64,000 nt of DNA from Moritella sp. PE36 (GCF_000170855.1 NZ_ABCQ01000003.1:164808-228807); one strand, 5' to 3'. Positions 35,301 through 45,177 are shown, counted from the first letter of the stretch. A program made the numbers and translations. The notes: generated from the sequence alone by a model not told the origin.

Positions 35301-36641
35301 TTAAGCCGCTTTAGCTGGTGATAATGACCCTGCTTCAGCAAGCGGTTCTGGTTCTTCTTGCGCTAATAATTCTTTTTCATACGCTTTGAAGAATGGGTAG
35401 AAGATTAAGCCACTGACTACGAAACAGGTCGCTACGACAACGGCAGCGATCATTGAGTTAGTCGCCATGACAGCACCGATTGGCGCAGGCATAGTCCATG
35501 GTGGTAAAGCAACAACTTTAGACACTAAGTCAAACTTGAATGCACCCCAAACGATACATGCATTGACTAATGGCGCAGCAATCCAAGGAATAAAGAAGGT
35601 TGGGTTCATTACGATTGGCGTACCAAAAATAACAGGTTCATTAATGTTGAAACAACCAGGAATGAATGACATTTTACCGACAGTACGTAAGTGAACTGAT
35701 TTAGAGCGAGCCATCATGCAAACTAGCGCTAATGTACCGCCAGAACCACCAATAAATACGAAGAAGTCCATGGTAGGATTGATGAAGATAGCCGGTAATG
35801 CTTTACCTGCTTCGAGTGCTTCTTGGTTTGCGCCTAAGTTGATTAGCAGTAGTGGACCAATAACGCCTAGAACAACGGATGCACCGTGAATACCAGCAAA
35901 CCACAATAATTGAATTAACAAGATAGCCAGCGCAAAAGCAAAGAATGTATCAGAAGCGGCTACAAGTGGGCTAAACAATGCCATGATACCCGTTGCGATA
36001 TTTAGGTCAAAGTTACCCAATACACCATTGATAACTTGCACAATTAAGATCATTGCAACGACGGGAATAAGTAGGTCAAATGACGCTGCGATTTTTTCAG
36101 GCACCGCTTCTGGCATTTTGATACGAATGTTCTTTTCAACAAGAAACGTTTGTAGCGTAGGAACGAATAGACCACAAATGATAGCAGTAAATGCACCCGC
36201 ACCACCTAAGTAAGCCATAGGAATCACACTGCCTAACTCGCCACCAACCCAAACAGCTGGCGCAACAGCTAATAGGAAAGAGAACATAGACAACATACCT
36301 GAGTTCATTGGGATAACACCTTTCGTGTTAAGCGTCTCAGCTAGGTTATATGCGATACCATAAGCAGAGTACATTGCGAAAATACCCATGCTGACAAAGA
36401 ATGGACCAACAATGTTATCCCGACCGATGCCTTGAACAACTGCGTGCCAACCGTCTAAGAACCAGTTACCCGTACCAGGAGGGTTAGCAAATACTAACAG
36501 TAACGAACCAACAATCAGGAATGGCATTGTTGAAATAAAACCGTCTTTAATAGCGCAGATATGCTTTTGACTAGCAACCTTACCTGCAATGGGCGCAATG
36601 ACGCGCTCAACAAAATCCATTGTGGCATTTATAAGTGACAT
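35301..36641 (-). CDS. chbC: PTS chitobiose/cellobiose IIC permease
   Basis: A 446-residue inner-membrane permease with about ten hydrophobic segments and the conserved EIIC loop PGCFNINEPVIFGTPIVMNP (about 330-349), whose NEP motif contacts the sugar. It imports the disaccharide while ChbB phosphorylates it. Follows chbB after a 233-base spacer that holds a micro-ORF. Confidence 0.94.
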   Translation of the reverse strand: MSLINATMDFVERVIAPIAGKVASQKHICAIKDGFISTMPFLIVGSLLLVFANPPGTGNWFLDGWHAVVQGIGRDNIVGPFFVSMGIFAMYSAYGIAYNLAETLNTKGVIPMNSGMLSMFSFLLAVAPAVWVGGELGSVIPMAYLGGAGAFTAIICGLFVPTLQTFLVEKNIRIKMPEAVPEKIAASFDLLIPVVAMILIVQVINGVLGNFDLNIATGIMALFSPLVAASDTFFAFALAILLIQLLWFAGIHGASVVLGVIGPLLLINLGANQEALEAGKALPAIFINPTMDFFVFIGGSGGTLALVCMMARSKSVHLRTVGKMSFIPGCFNINEPVIFGTPIVMNPTFFIPWIAAPLVNACIVWGAFKFDLVSKVVALPPWTMPAPIGAVMATNSMIAAVVVATCFVVSGLIFYPFFKAYEKELLAQEEPEPLAEAGSLSPAKAA

Positions 36642-36718
36642 AAAATTTCCTTATTTATAAAAATATGTATTGAATAAGTCTGAAAAAATGCGCAGCGTGA
36701 GGGCTACGCACTGATTAA

Positions 36719-36784
36719 TTATTTAATTGAGAATGGGGCGGCGATAGCTGAAGCTACCAAGATTGCTAATGATGTGTTTTTCAT
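36719..36784 (-). CDS. Micro-ORF resembling an outer-membrane signal peptide
   Basis: A 21-residue frame beginning MKNTSLAILVASAIAAP, with AGGAT six bases before its ATG. The residues look like the signal peptide of a porin (basic start, hydrophobic core, AxxA-type end), then it stops. It may be the relic of a chitoporin gene or a leader peptide for chbC. Too short to be sure it is translated. Confidence 0.4.
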   Translation of the reverse strand: MKNTSLAILVASAIAAPFSIK

Positions 36785-36873
36785 AAATTATCCTATTTCA
36801 TACGACACGTGTTCATTCCTGAACGCTTATGATTTAAGTTAAAATTCAAATAAAAACTGGTTACAACCGACGA

Positions 36874-37179
36874 CTAGCCTTTTAAATTAATCGCTTGTTG
36901 GAGGATTTCTTTTCCTTTCATCATGCCGTATTGCATCATGTCAATTTGCCCACACGCCACGTTTTCTTCTTCGCAACGCTTGCTGAATTCCGCAAACTTG
37001 TATTTCACTTGTGGAGCAACGAGACAAACATCATTTTTCTTAACTTCAGTTTCGAATGCAGAAATAGAGTAAGCATTTATTTCAGCTTTAATATCAGCTT
37101 CCTCAGCAGCTTTACGCATTTTGTTAACAACCATCGACGTAGACATACCTGCTGCACAGCAAAGGAAAATTTTAATCAT
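36874..37179 (-). CDS. chbB: PTS chitobiose/cellobiose IIB component
   Basis: A 101-residue cytoplasmic phosphocarrier. LCCAAGMSTSMV near the N-terminus holds the phosphorylated Cys8, the class signature of the lactose/cellobiose/chitobiose type. The ATG at 37179 is preferred over a TTG two codons earlier, with AGAGG 9 bases upstream. First gene of chbBCAFG. No chbR regulator gene is seen. Confidence 0.93.
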   Translation of the reverse strand: MIKIFLCCAAGMSTSMVVNKMRKAAEEADIKAEINAYSISAFETEVKKNDVCLVAPQVKYKFAEFSKRCEEENVACGQIDMMQYGMMKGKEILQQAINLKG

Positions 37180-37955
37180 ATTCAATAACCTCTTGATTTG
37201 TAGATTTATAATTATTATAAGGAATCAATGAACGGCTTATTCACCTAACTAAGCCCACGCCCCCTTTGAGGTATATGTTGCGCTAATGTATTTTTTATTA
37301 CAATTACAGAAAACTTAATTTGTGATCTGAAATATGTTCCGTTTTAAATTGATAAACTAAAGTGTTAAGCATAAACATACGTATGACCTACAGAATAATT
37401 AACATTCCAGGTCTGATAAACAGCCAGAATTACAGGGTGTTAACCTTTAAAAACAACTGGTTACATGCGAAATGTGCATTTATAATATATATTATAATCA
37501 CCTATTAAATAATGGGTTATAGTTTCCTAGTCATCAATTAAAATAAAAAACAGGACTTACTTCCCCCTGTGAACTATCTCTCACTTTGAGCTTGAATTTC
37601 TTTAGGGTTTGGTGTTTTTTCATGTGAGCCAAGTCTCTTTACCATAAAAATATAAATGTATTTTTAAGATTTAAGCCTGACAAAAGAGGCGTAGAATAAA
37701 TATTATTGAAAAAGAGATGTAAGGTATTTTAGGTTTATTGATAGGGAGTTAGATCATGAGCCACAATAATAAGCATTGTTATATTTGCACATCGTTAACG
37801 TGGATTAGGTGAGAAAAAGTTGATAGCGCTACAAAATATGTTATCCAACGAGGTTTATTACATCTTGAATGCCGATCCGTAGGGGATAGTTTATAGGTTA
37901 GCTATAAACGGCCAATGAATCAGCAGTTTATAGCTATAAAACACAGAGTTAAGAG
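37180..37955. other. Long intergenic region upstream of chbB
   Basis: About 775 bases without a credible gene. It holds a perfect A/T palindrome at 37480-37497 and a hairpin (TAGCTATAAAC with GTTTATAGCTA, 37899-37936) just after the oxidoreductase stop. The chb promoter should lie near 37200-37400. I find no convincing CRP box. Confidence 0.5.
37899..37936 (-). terminator. 3' hairpin of the oxidoreductase gene
   Basis: An 11-bp perfect stem with a 16-base loop, 20 bases after the stop. The following T-run is weak, so this may be an mRNA 3' stabiliser rather than a full terminator. Confidence 0.5.
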
Positions 37956-40271
37956 TTAAGCACTAACCGTATCAATTTGATCACTCTTCAATACGGTCGC
38001 GGATAACACAACAGGGATCGCTTTTGAAATTGGCGTATCACTCAAGTCCCCTTTCCCATAGATAGATACCAATGGATTAGTTTCAGGGAAATAAGCGGCA
38101 ATATTCCCTTCTGGAATATCATAAGCCACCAGCTTAAAACCAAACACTTTACGCTCAATACCATCCGGCCACAGCGATTCAATATCGACTAATTGGTTAT
38201 TCTCCATGCCTAGTGCAGAGATGTCATTGTCGTTAATAAAAAGGACTTTACGCTCTCCTGAAATACCACGGTAGCGGTCATCAAAACCATAAATAGTAGT
38301 ATTGTATTGATCGTGTGAGCGCATCGTTTGTAATACGAATACGGGATCATTACTGAGCTCTCGTAAGCTTGCGGGCAGTAAATGAACGGGCAGATCATGC
38401 TGCATGAATTGTGCTTTTTTCGAGGGTGTGTTCCATTGTCGCTGAGCAGCACTGTTACCAAGATAGAAACCACCAGGCTGTTTTATCTTGCGATTAAAAT
38501 CGCTAAAACCAGGAATCGTTTTTTCAATCAGATCTCGGATCCGTGCGTAATCTTCAATCACCCAAGTCCAGTCTATTGGTTGCTTGCCTAACGTCGCTTC
38601 AGCAATACCGGCAATAATAGCAGGCTCAGAGCGCATTTCGCCAGTATCACCTGCAACTACACCAGCTGATGCATGCACCATGCTAAACGAGTCCTCAACG
38701 GTGATGCGCTGTGGCCCAGATGCTTGCATATCAATATCAGTACGTCCTAAGCAAGGTAATATGAGCGAGTCTTTACCCGTTATCAAATGCGTACGATTTA
38801 GTTTGGTGGCGATATTAACCGTCAAGTTACAGTTTGAAAGTGCTTGTTGTGTTAATACTGTGTCAGGCGTTGCAGCCGCAAAGTTTCCGCCTAGGCCAAT
38901 AAACACTTTACTATCACCAGCAAGCATGGCTTTGATGGCTTCAACCGTATTATGTCCGGGTTTTGACGGTGCTGAAAAATCAAATTCATTCGATATGCTT
39001 TTGATAAATGCAGCAGTTGGCTTTTCATCAATACCCATGGTGCGATCGCCCTGCACATTACTGTGTCCACGCACGGGACACAATCCAGCACCTTGTTGCC
39101 CTAACTGGCCAAACAACAGCTGTAAATTGGCGATCTCTTGAATGGTTTTAACCGAATGCTTATGCTGAGTAATGCCCATCGCCCACGTGATGATCACCCG
39201 CTTAGATTGACGATAAATACTGGCTGCTTGCTCAATTTCAGATTGTAATAATCCAGCCTGCTCGGTGATCTCATGCCACGACGTTGCTTCGACTGCGGTT
39301 AAGTATTCAGTAATACCCTGAGTATGCTCAGCAATAAATACATGATCAAATATAGATAGTCGTCCTGCGGCTAATTCGGCTTTATCAATCACACCAAGTG
39401 CTTTAACCATACCGCGTACAACGGCCATATCCCCACCCAGTTTAGGCGTGAAATAACACTGACTAATTTGTGTCGAACCATCTGTCAGCATTTCTTTCAC
39501 TGATTGTGGATTAGTAAAACGCTCTAAGCCTCTTTCTTTTAAAGTATTAAAAGTGACGATTGCCGCCCCGCGACGTGATGCCTGGCGCAGTGTATCTAAC
39601 ATGCGTGGATGGTTTGTTCCTGGGTTTTGACCAAACACAAAAATAGCATCAGCATACTCAAAGTCTTCCAGTGTCACTGTTCCCTTGCCAATACCAATCG
39701 CTTGTTTCAAGCCTACACCACTGGCTTCATGGCACATATTGGAACAATCAGGAAAGTTATTAGTACCAAATTTACGCACAAAAAGTTGATACAAAAATGC
39801 CGCTTCATTACTTGCCCGACCCGAGGTATAAAACTCTGCTTGATTGGGATGATCAAGTGTATTTAAGTGTTTAGCGATCAGGGTAAATGCCTGTTGCCAA
39901 CTAACCGCTTCATAGCAATCCGTGTCACGATTGTACTGCACAGGATGACTAAGCCGCCCTTGCGACTCTAAAAAATAATCACTTTGCTGGGTTAGCCAAC
40001 TTACCGGATGTTTTACAAAAAATGCGGGGGTAACACGTCGACTTGTGGCTTCCCAATTAACCGCTTTAGCACCATTTTCACAGAATTTAAACCGCGTTGG
40101 TTCTTTCGATTCACCCCATGCACAACCCGGACAATCGAAACCTTTGTCTTGATTTGTTTTCAGTAAGTTGCGAATGTTTCGTGACACATTTTCGCTTTTT
40201 ACCAGATGTTTGGTGGTACTTAATAACGCACCCCAACCACCAGCTGAGCCTTCGTATTTTTTAATTGTCAT
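37956..40271 (-). CDS. YdeP-type molybdopterin oxidoreductase (FdhF-like)
   Basis: A 771-residue catalytic subunit of the molybdopterin-dinucleotide family, subfamily of E. coli YdeP (formate dehydrogenase-like alpha chain). CPGC (Cys47, Cys50) and FCENGAKA (Cys64) in the N-terminal region resemble the start of the 4Fe-4S-binding domain, but the cluster motif is atypical. Molybdopterin-binding blocks follow, including FYTSGRASNEAAF near 146-158 and FVFGQNPGTNHPRM near 212-225, with the C-terminal cap near 650-770. There is no in-frame TGA, so no selenocysteine. The neighbouring fdhD supplies the sulfur needed to activate such enzymes. Cytoplasmic; physiological substrate unknown. Confidence 0.88.
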   Translation of the reverse strand: MTIKKYEGSAGGWGALLSTTKHLVKSENVSRNIRNLLKTNQDKGFDCPGCAWGESKEPTRFKFCENGAKAVNWEATSRRVTPAFFVKHPVSWLTQQSDYFLESQGRLSHPVQYNRDTDCYEAVSWQQAFTLIAKHLNTLDHPNQAEFYTSGRASNEAAFLYQLFVRKFGTNNFPDCSNMCHEASGVGLKQAIGIGKGTVTLEDFEYADAIFVFGQNPGTNHPRMLDTLRQASRRGAAIVTFNTLKERGLERFTNPQSVKEMLTDGSTQISQCYFTPKLGGDMAVVRGMVKALGVIDKAELAAGRLSIFDHVFIAEHTQGITEYLTAVEATSWHEITEQAGLLQSEIEQAASIYRQSKRVIITWAMGITQHKHSVKTIQEIANLQLLFGQLGQQGAGLCPVRGHSNVQGDRTMGIDEKPTAAFIKSISNEFDFSAPSKPGHNTVEAIKAMLAGDSKVFIGLGGNFAAATPDTVLTQQALSNCNLTVNIATKLNRTHLITGKDSLILPCLGRTDIDMQASGPQRITVEDSFSMVHASAGVVAGDTGEMRSEPAIIAGIAEATLGKQPIDWTWVIEDYARIRDLIEKTIPGFSDFNRKIKQPGGFYLGNSAAQRQWNTPSKKAQFMQHDLPVHLLPASLRELSNDPVFVLQTMRSHDQYNTTIYGFDDRYRGISGERKVLFINDNDISALGMENNQLVDIESLWPDGIERKVFGFKLVAYDIPEGNIAAYFPETNPLVSIYGKGDLSDTPISKAIPVVLSATVLKSDQIDTVSA

Positions 40272-40306
40272 GTCGATTCTCTATAAGATAGTCTATATCA
40301 AATGGC

Positions 40307-41323
40307 TTATATCAGATGATCGGTTTCATTAAGTCGCTTTAAACGGAAAGCACCATGGTAGACGTTAAATCCGCCATTACGGCTAAAGCCAATCAGGGTA
40401 AGGTTGAAGCGTTTCGCCATGTTGATCGCAAGATTGGATGGCGCGCCCACCGCTATTAATACCGATATGCCAGAAACCAGTACTTTTTGAACCAATTCGA
40501 AACTGATCCGCCCGCTTAGGAACACAATTTTTTGTTGCTTATCAAGCTCAGTACTTCTTGCTAATTTACCCAGCAATTTATCTAACGCATTGTGGCGACC
40601 GACATCTTCACAACTCAGTAGCAGCTCCCCTTTTGCATCGAATAAGCCGCAACCATGTACACCGCCCGTTTGGTTAAACATCGCTTGATATTGACGTAGT
40701 TGCTCACTAAAGTGCGGAATTATATGACCTGACAACCAAACTTTATTGGACTCTAAATCTGGAATATTGCGTAGTTCTAAAGACTTTATTGATGATTTTC
40801 CACATACACCGCAACTGGAGAATGACGTTGTATCTCGATTGATTAATGTCCAGTCCACAACAACATCTGGTGATAAGCGTAGATGTATTTCATTTTGATT
40901 AATATCATTGTAATAAATGTCATTGTGGTAAATGTCATCTAAATCAAATTGCTCATTGATACCAACAATATCGCTCGCGCTGTTGATAATACCTTCTGCC
41001 AACAACAGGCCTGTAACCAGATTAAGATCGTCACCCGGTGTACGCATCGTTACCAGGTAAACTCGTTCTTGTTCTTTTCCCGCGCTATCGTTGTAAATGA
41101 GCCGTATCTCTAAAGGCTCTTCAATAATCACTGAATCAATAGAAAGGCTTACATTAGTGCCATTTATCTGTTGCAGCGAGCATGTCGCAACACCTGCGGT
41201 ATGTGGGATGGATTGAGGCGCTGGATGACTATTTTGATAGTGAGCTAGAGGATAGGTAACATTAAAAGCAGAGTCTCGCTCAGCTATCGCATAATTTTCC
41301 GGATTTATTTTCTGTTCAGCCAT
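40307..41323 (-). CDS. fdhD: FdhD sulfurtransferase for formate-dehydrogenase-like enzymes
   Basis: A 338-residue protein with the conserved SSCGVCGKSS loop; its two Cys pass sulfur from IscS to the molybdenum cofactor. The C-terminal half is well conserved (VHGCGLFD and CEDVGRHNALDKLLGK). An insertion near residues 128-145 consists of five-residue repeats (DIYHN, DIYYN, DINQN). It lies 35 bases upstream of the oxidoreductase gene, forming one unit. Confidence 0.93.
   Translation of the reverse strand: MAEQKINPENYAIAERDSAFNVTYPLAHYQNSHPAPQSIPHTAGVATCSLQQINGTNVSLSIDSVIIEEPLEIRLIYNDSAGKEQERVYLVTMRTPGDDLNLVTGLLLAEGIINSASDIVGINEQFDLDDIYHNDIYYNDINQNEIHLRLSPDVVVDWTLINRDTTSFSSCGVCGKSSIKSLELRNIPDLESNKVWLSGHIIPHFSEQLRQYQAMFNQTGGVHGCGLFDAKGELLLSCEDVGRHNALDKLLGKLARSTELDKQQKIVFLSGRISFELVQKVLVSGISVLIAVGAPSNLAINMAKRFNLTLIGFSRNGGFNVYHGAFRLKRLNETDHLI
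40888..40939 (-). repeat. 15-bp in-frame tandem repeat inside fdhD
   Basis: Three copies of a 15-base unit starting GACATTTA or GATATTAA plus a partial fourth. The period keeps frame and adds five residues each time. Confidence 0.75.
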
Positions 41324-41615
41324 GGGCGTGCTTCACTCTAATAGATCGATGCTAAAATTGGATATTTACCACCATCATTGCAGCGGTGATCTTTAACATT
41401 CGCAAAATAAGAGCTTTACATTACCTTTTATGTGGCAATAAATATAACGGGAAAATTCTTTCGTTTGATAAGAAAAATCTATCAGTTTACTCAACGTAAG
41501 GTAAACAAAGGGTTCATCAAGCAATCTTTGTGAATATCAATTTAAGCATATTGAAGTGAGTTGAGCATTATTGGTATAAACTTGACACACCAAGCTAATT
41601 TTTGAAGGGATCATA

Positions 41616-42092
41616 ATGAGGCTAATACTCTTAACTACTTTTCTTTTACTCAGTAACCTTAGCCACTCAGCCTCGTTAATTGCGGGTAGTAAGTCAGTGG
41701 GGATAAAACTGGGCGGCGCTTCCATTGGTCCCGAAAACTATACCATTGCAGGTGTCTCAGTTAACTACTTTGCCTTAGATAATCTTTCTGTTGGTACCGC
41801 CTATGAATACTGGTTTTCAGGCAAGCCTACTGTCTCAAAAGCCACTGTAGAGTCAACCTATTATATTCCCGCATCTGAACAGCTAAAACCATATTTTGGT
41901 TTGCTATATAGCCATTATTTTGTCGAAGATAACAGTGATATAGATGCTTATGGTTATCGTATTGGCATCGCCTATATTAAGTCACCAATGTTCTTTAGCG
42001 CCGGTCTTAGACAAGAAAAATATACATCAGACAGAGCTATATTCTCTGATAATGAGGCCACTGGTGAATTTATGATTGGTTTTTCTTTTTAG
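41616..42092 (+). CDS. Small outer-membrane beta-barrel-like protein
   Basis: A 158-residue exported protein. The signal peptide starts MRLILLTTFLLLSNL and ends near SHSA. The mature part has alternating strand patterns (VGIKLGGASIG, YTIAGVSVNYFAL, LSVGTAYEYWF) and ends in an aromatic residue (FMIGFSF), typical of an eight-stranded barrel. GAAGGGATCATA precedes the ATG. No known family is recognised. It is a single plus-strand gene between minus-strand units. Confidence 0.7.
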   Translation: MRLILLTTFLLLSNLSHSASLIAGSKSVGIKLGGASIGPENYTIAGVSVNYFALDNLSVGTAYEYWFSGKPTVSKATVESTYYIPASEQLKPYFGLLYSHYFVEDNSDIDAYGYRIGIAYIKSPMFFSAGLRQEKYTSDRAIFSDNEATGEFMIGFSF

Positions 42093-42105
42093 AAAAACCC
42101 TCTGT

Positions 42106-42294
42106 TTAAGTTAACGGGGTCACTTCAAGATAGCAGGCTTTCATCTTGCAAATGACCGCGAGCTTCTACAATTTCAAACCAGTCCATATTTTTATCGTTT
42201 TGCTGGATTATTCTATCGCGTTATTTACAGCTCTTCCCATTTTCACCGCCGAGCAACCCATTAACGTCACCTTTTTGTATACATGGTCACTCAT
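42106..42294 (-). pseudogene. Dodecin pseudogene
   Basis: From an ATG at 42294 with AGGAG six bases upstream the frame reads MSDHVYKKV and NNAIE, the start of a dodecin (a small flavin-storage protein of about 70 residues). It then hits TAA. The rest survives in other frames: SSKTIK, then MDWFEIVEARGHLQD, then ACYLEVT. So there is one nonsense change and two frameshifts. Recent decay is likely, since the ribosome binding site and most residues are intact. Confidence 0.85.
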
Positions 42295-42349
42295 GAGTTT
42301 CTCCTGATACTTTTAATTGTCATAAAGTTTAGATCAATTTTCGGTTTAA

Positions 42350-43348
42350 CTAAACAACCCGTTGGTAACTGCCTTGTTGTAATAATGCAGTTAGGTCACT
42401 GCCTCCATGCTGTTGTTTGGCTTTTTTTTCCTTCTCCATTAATAACTGATCAAATGTCTGTTGTTGTACTTGACGGAAAATACCGACTGGCACAGGAAAC
42501 TCAGGATAGCTTAAATTAGCTAACGCAAAAGCATACTCAAGATCCTGCAATTCTTGCCTATGAATAAACTGTTGCGGATCTGCAACAGTTGTTTTTTTAA
42601 AACCAAAGCCATTGATGATTAATTTTTTGTCTTCATTTTCCCCAAATGAAAGTGGCTTACCTTGCTCTAAATACAGTAAGTTTTCCGTTTTATTTTTCGG
42701 TCCATAATAAGGTTCATGCACGCCATCATTAAAGATCACGCAGTTTTGTAATATCTCTACCACAACCGTGCCTTTATGTTCCGCCGCCGCTTCTAATACC
42801 ATGGCTAAATGCTTAGGATCATTATCACAAGTACGCGCGATAAAAGTCGCCCCCACAGATGCGGCTAACGCCAGCGGTCGAATCGCACGGTCTGGCGAAC
42901 CATTAGGACTAGATTTAGAGATCCAACCTTGTGCAGATGTAGGCGAGAACTGCCCTTTAGTCAGACCGTAAACTGCATTATTAAACAATAATATTTTAAT
43001 ATCTTGGTTACGCCTGATAGCATGCATGAAATGATTACCACCAATACTAAGCGCATCACCGTCACCCGTAATCACCCACACATCCAATGCTGGATTTGTT
43101 GCTTTAACCCCAGTTGCAATCGCAGGCGCTCGACCATGAATCGTATGAAAACCATAAGTTTCAAGATAATAAGGAAAACGAGAAGAGCAGCCGATACCAG
43201 AAATAAAGACACTGTTTTCACGGCTTCTTCCGGTCTTGGCTAACATTGATTGCATTACTTTCAATACATTGAAATCACCACAACCCCGGCACCATTTAAC
43301 TTGCGAATCTGAGACAAAATCTTTACGATTTAACGTGGTTATATCCAT
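42350..43348 (-). CDS. korB: 2-oxoacid:ferredoxin oxidoreductase beta subunit
   Basis: A 332-residue thiamine-diphosphate subunit. Cys20 and Cys23 in KWCRGCGDF and Cys54 in GIGCSS are 4Fe-4S ligands. GDGDALSIGGNHFMHA (95-110) plus LLFNNAVYGLTKGQ bind thiamine diphosphate. It forms a heterodimer with KorA to oxidise 2-oxoglutarate or another 2-oxoacid to acyl-CoA, reducing ferredoxin. The ATG shares one base with the korA stop (TAATG), with GAGGAG 8 bases upstream. Confidence 0.93.
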   Translation of the reverse strand: MDITTLNRKDFVSDSQVKWCRGCGDFNVLKVMQSMLAKTGRSRENSVFISGIGCSSRFPYYLETYGFHTIHGRAPAIATGVKATNPALDVWVITGDGDALSIGGNHFMHAIRRNQDIKILLFNNAVYGLTKGQFSPTSAQGWISKSSPNGSPDRAIRPLALAASVGATFIARTCDNDPKHLAMVLEAAAEHKGTVVVEILQNCVIFNDGVHEPYYGPKNKTENLLYLEQGKPLSFGENEDKKLIINGFGFKKTTVADPQQFIHRQELQDLEYAFALANLSYPEFPVPVGIFRQVQQQTFDQLLMEKEKKAKQQHGGSDLTALLQQGSYQRVV

Positions 43349-45177
43349 TACTGTATCTCCTCGATAAATTGACAAATAGAGTCCATCACATCATTCACCT
43401 TAAATTGCGCACCCGTTACTTGCGTAATACAACGCGCCTGAATAACAAACTCAGCACGGATCATTTTCACTAATTGCTCGTTGTTCAGTTCCAATATCAA
43501 TACGTGTTTGAATGAAGCAATCAGCTCTCCAAGATTTTCAGGAAACGGATTAAGGTAACGTAAATGCGTATGGGCAACGCTCATGCCTTGCTCTCTTAAC
43601 TGAGTAACCGCAGATAATACCGCACCGCGGGTACTGCCCCAGCTCAACACAAGAACTTGATCGTCAAATGTCCCTGTTAATGTTTGCTGAGGAATAAAGC
43701 GACTAATACCCGCAATTTTAGCGGCCCTTTGCAGCGTCATTTGTTGATGGTTTTCGCCATCATGACAAGTTTCTCCCGTGACTGAACGTTTTTCTAAACC
43801 ACCAATACGGTGCATATTATTCATCTCTCCGGGGATCACCCAACGCCGACTGCCAGTATCTGGATCTCGCGAGTAGGGTTGAAAATTTTCAGTCTGTTGT
43901 TCTTGCTTAATAATTGGAAATTGAATGTCATCAAGCGTAGGTACTCGCCAAGATTCAGCGCCATTAGCAAGATAACCATCGCTCAGTAATATAACAGGGG
44001 TCATGAACTGGGTGGCAATTCGACTGGCTTCTAAAGCCATATCAAAACAATCTGCCGAAGAAGCTGCAGCCAATACTGGCATAGGAGAATCCCCGTTACG
44101 GCCATACATAGCAAACAATAAATCAGATTGTTCAGTTTTGGTCGGTAACCCAGTTGAAGGGCCACCACGTTGAACATTTATGACCACCAGCGGCAGTTCT
44201 GTCATAACCGCTAGATTCAAGGTTTCTGCTTTTAAACATAACCCAGGTCCCGATGTCGATGTGATCCCTAAAGCGCCGGCATAAGACGCGCCCAGCGCAG
44301 CACATGCAGCGGCGATCTCATCTTCTGCCTGAAATACCTTCACACCTAAATGTGCATATTTTGCCAAGGTATGTAAAATTTCAGACGCGGGCGTTATCGG
44401 ATAAGATCCTAAAAATAACGGACGATGAAGCTTATCCGCGGCACAGACAAAGCCCAACGATAATGCTTCATTGCCCGAAATTGTGCGATATAAACCCGCG
44501 GTTTTCGGTGCAGATTCAACATGAAAACTTTCCTCAAAAATTTCTGTCGTATCTCCATAATTGAAACCAGCTTGTAGTGCGAGTATATTCGCCTCCAATA
44601 CTTCTGGCTTTATACTAAATTGTTTTTCAATCCATGTTTCAGTGGCGGTTGTAGAACGACCATAAATCCATAATACAATGCCCAGCATGAAAAAATTCTT
44701 ACTGCGTTTACGGTATTTACTTGGTAAATCAATATGACTCAACGACTGCATCGTTAAACGGGTATAATCATCAGCAATGACGCGATATTCAGATAAACTA
44801 CCATCATTCAAAGGGTCGGACGCATACGTCGCTAATGCTAATTTTTTACTCTGAAAGCCATCGGTATCGGCGAGAATCAATCCACCTTTCTTTAATTCAC
44901 CAATTTTACAGTGTAATGCTGCCGCATTCATGGCAACTAATACTGAAAACTCATCGCCAACCGTATGAATTACATTTGCTGAAAATTGCATTTGAAATGC
45001 CGAAACACCATCTAATGTACCCGCTGGTGCACGAATTTCGGCGGGATAATCCGGCTGTGTAATAACTTCATTATGTTCAGAAATATTAAGGGAAAATTGG
45101 CTACCTGAGAGCTGAATACCATCACCCGAATCACCTGCAAAGCAAATCACTTCATTTTTCAACGCAGTTACTGTCAT
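43348..45177 (-). CDS. korA: 2-oxoacid:ferredoxin oxidoreductase alpha subunit (gamma-alpha fusion)
   Basis: A 609-residue fusion. The N-terminal gamma domain (about 1-185; CFAGDSGDGIQLSG near 12-25) is joined to the alpha pyrimidine-binding domain (LGSYPITPASEILH near 245-258) and a C-terminal domain (about 470-605). With KorB it catalyses reversible 2-oxoacid oxidation. GGAGG five bases before the ATG fixes the start. A LysR gene is divergently transcribed 244 bases away and probably regulates it. The substrate, 2-oxoglutarate or branched 2-oxoacids, cannot be told from sequence alone. Confidence 0.92.
   Translation of the reverse strand: MTVTALKNEVICFAGDSGDGIQLSGSQFSLNISEHNEVITQPDYPAEIRAPAGTLDGVSAFQMQFSANVIHTVGDEFSVLVAMNAAALHCKIGELKKGGLILADTDGFQSKKLALATYASDPLNDGSLSEYRVIADDYTRLTMQSLSHIDLPSKYRKRSKNFFMLGIVLWIYGRSTTATETWIEKQFSIKPEVLEANILALQAGFNYGDTTEIFEESFHVESAPKTAGLYRTISGNEALSLGFVCAADKLHRPLFLGSYPITPASEILHTLAKYAHLGVKVFQAEDEIAAACAALGASYAGALGITSTSGPGLCLKAETLNLAVMTELPLVVINVQRGGPSTGLPTKTEQSDLLFAMYGRNGDSPMPVLAAASSADCFDMALEASRIATQFMTPVILLSDGYLANGAESWRVPTLDDIQFPIIKQEQQTENFQPYSRDPDTGSRRWVIPGEMNNMHRIGGLEKRSVTGETCHDGENHQQMTLQRAAKIAGISRFIPQQTLTGTFDDQVLVLSWGSTRGAVLSAVTQLREQGMSVAHTHLRYLNPFPENLGELIASFKHVLILELNNEQLVKMIRAEFVIQARCITQVTGAQFKVNDVMDSICQFIEEIQ

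Noticed and set aside
37318..37340. Possible CRP site upstream of chbB
   Set aside because: Only one half-site (TGTGA) matches; the second half does not.
37480..37497. Perfect 18-base A/T palindrome upstream of chbB
   Set aside because: Made only of A and T in an AT-rich region, so it may be chance; noted in the intergenic entry only.
38584..39141. 185-codon plus-strand frame
   Set aside because: Antisense to the molybdopterin oxidoreductase, whose frame is clearly coding.
37956..40271. Selenocysteine formate dehydrogenase
   Set aside because: There is no in-frame TGA, and the protein is of YdeP type; the nearby fdhD alone does not prove formate as substrate.
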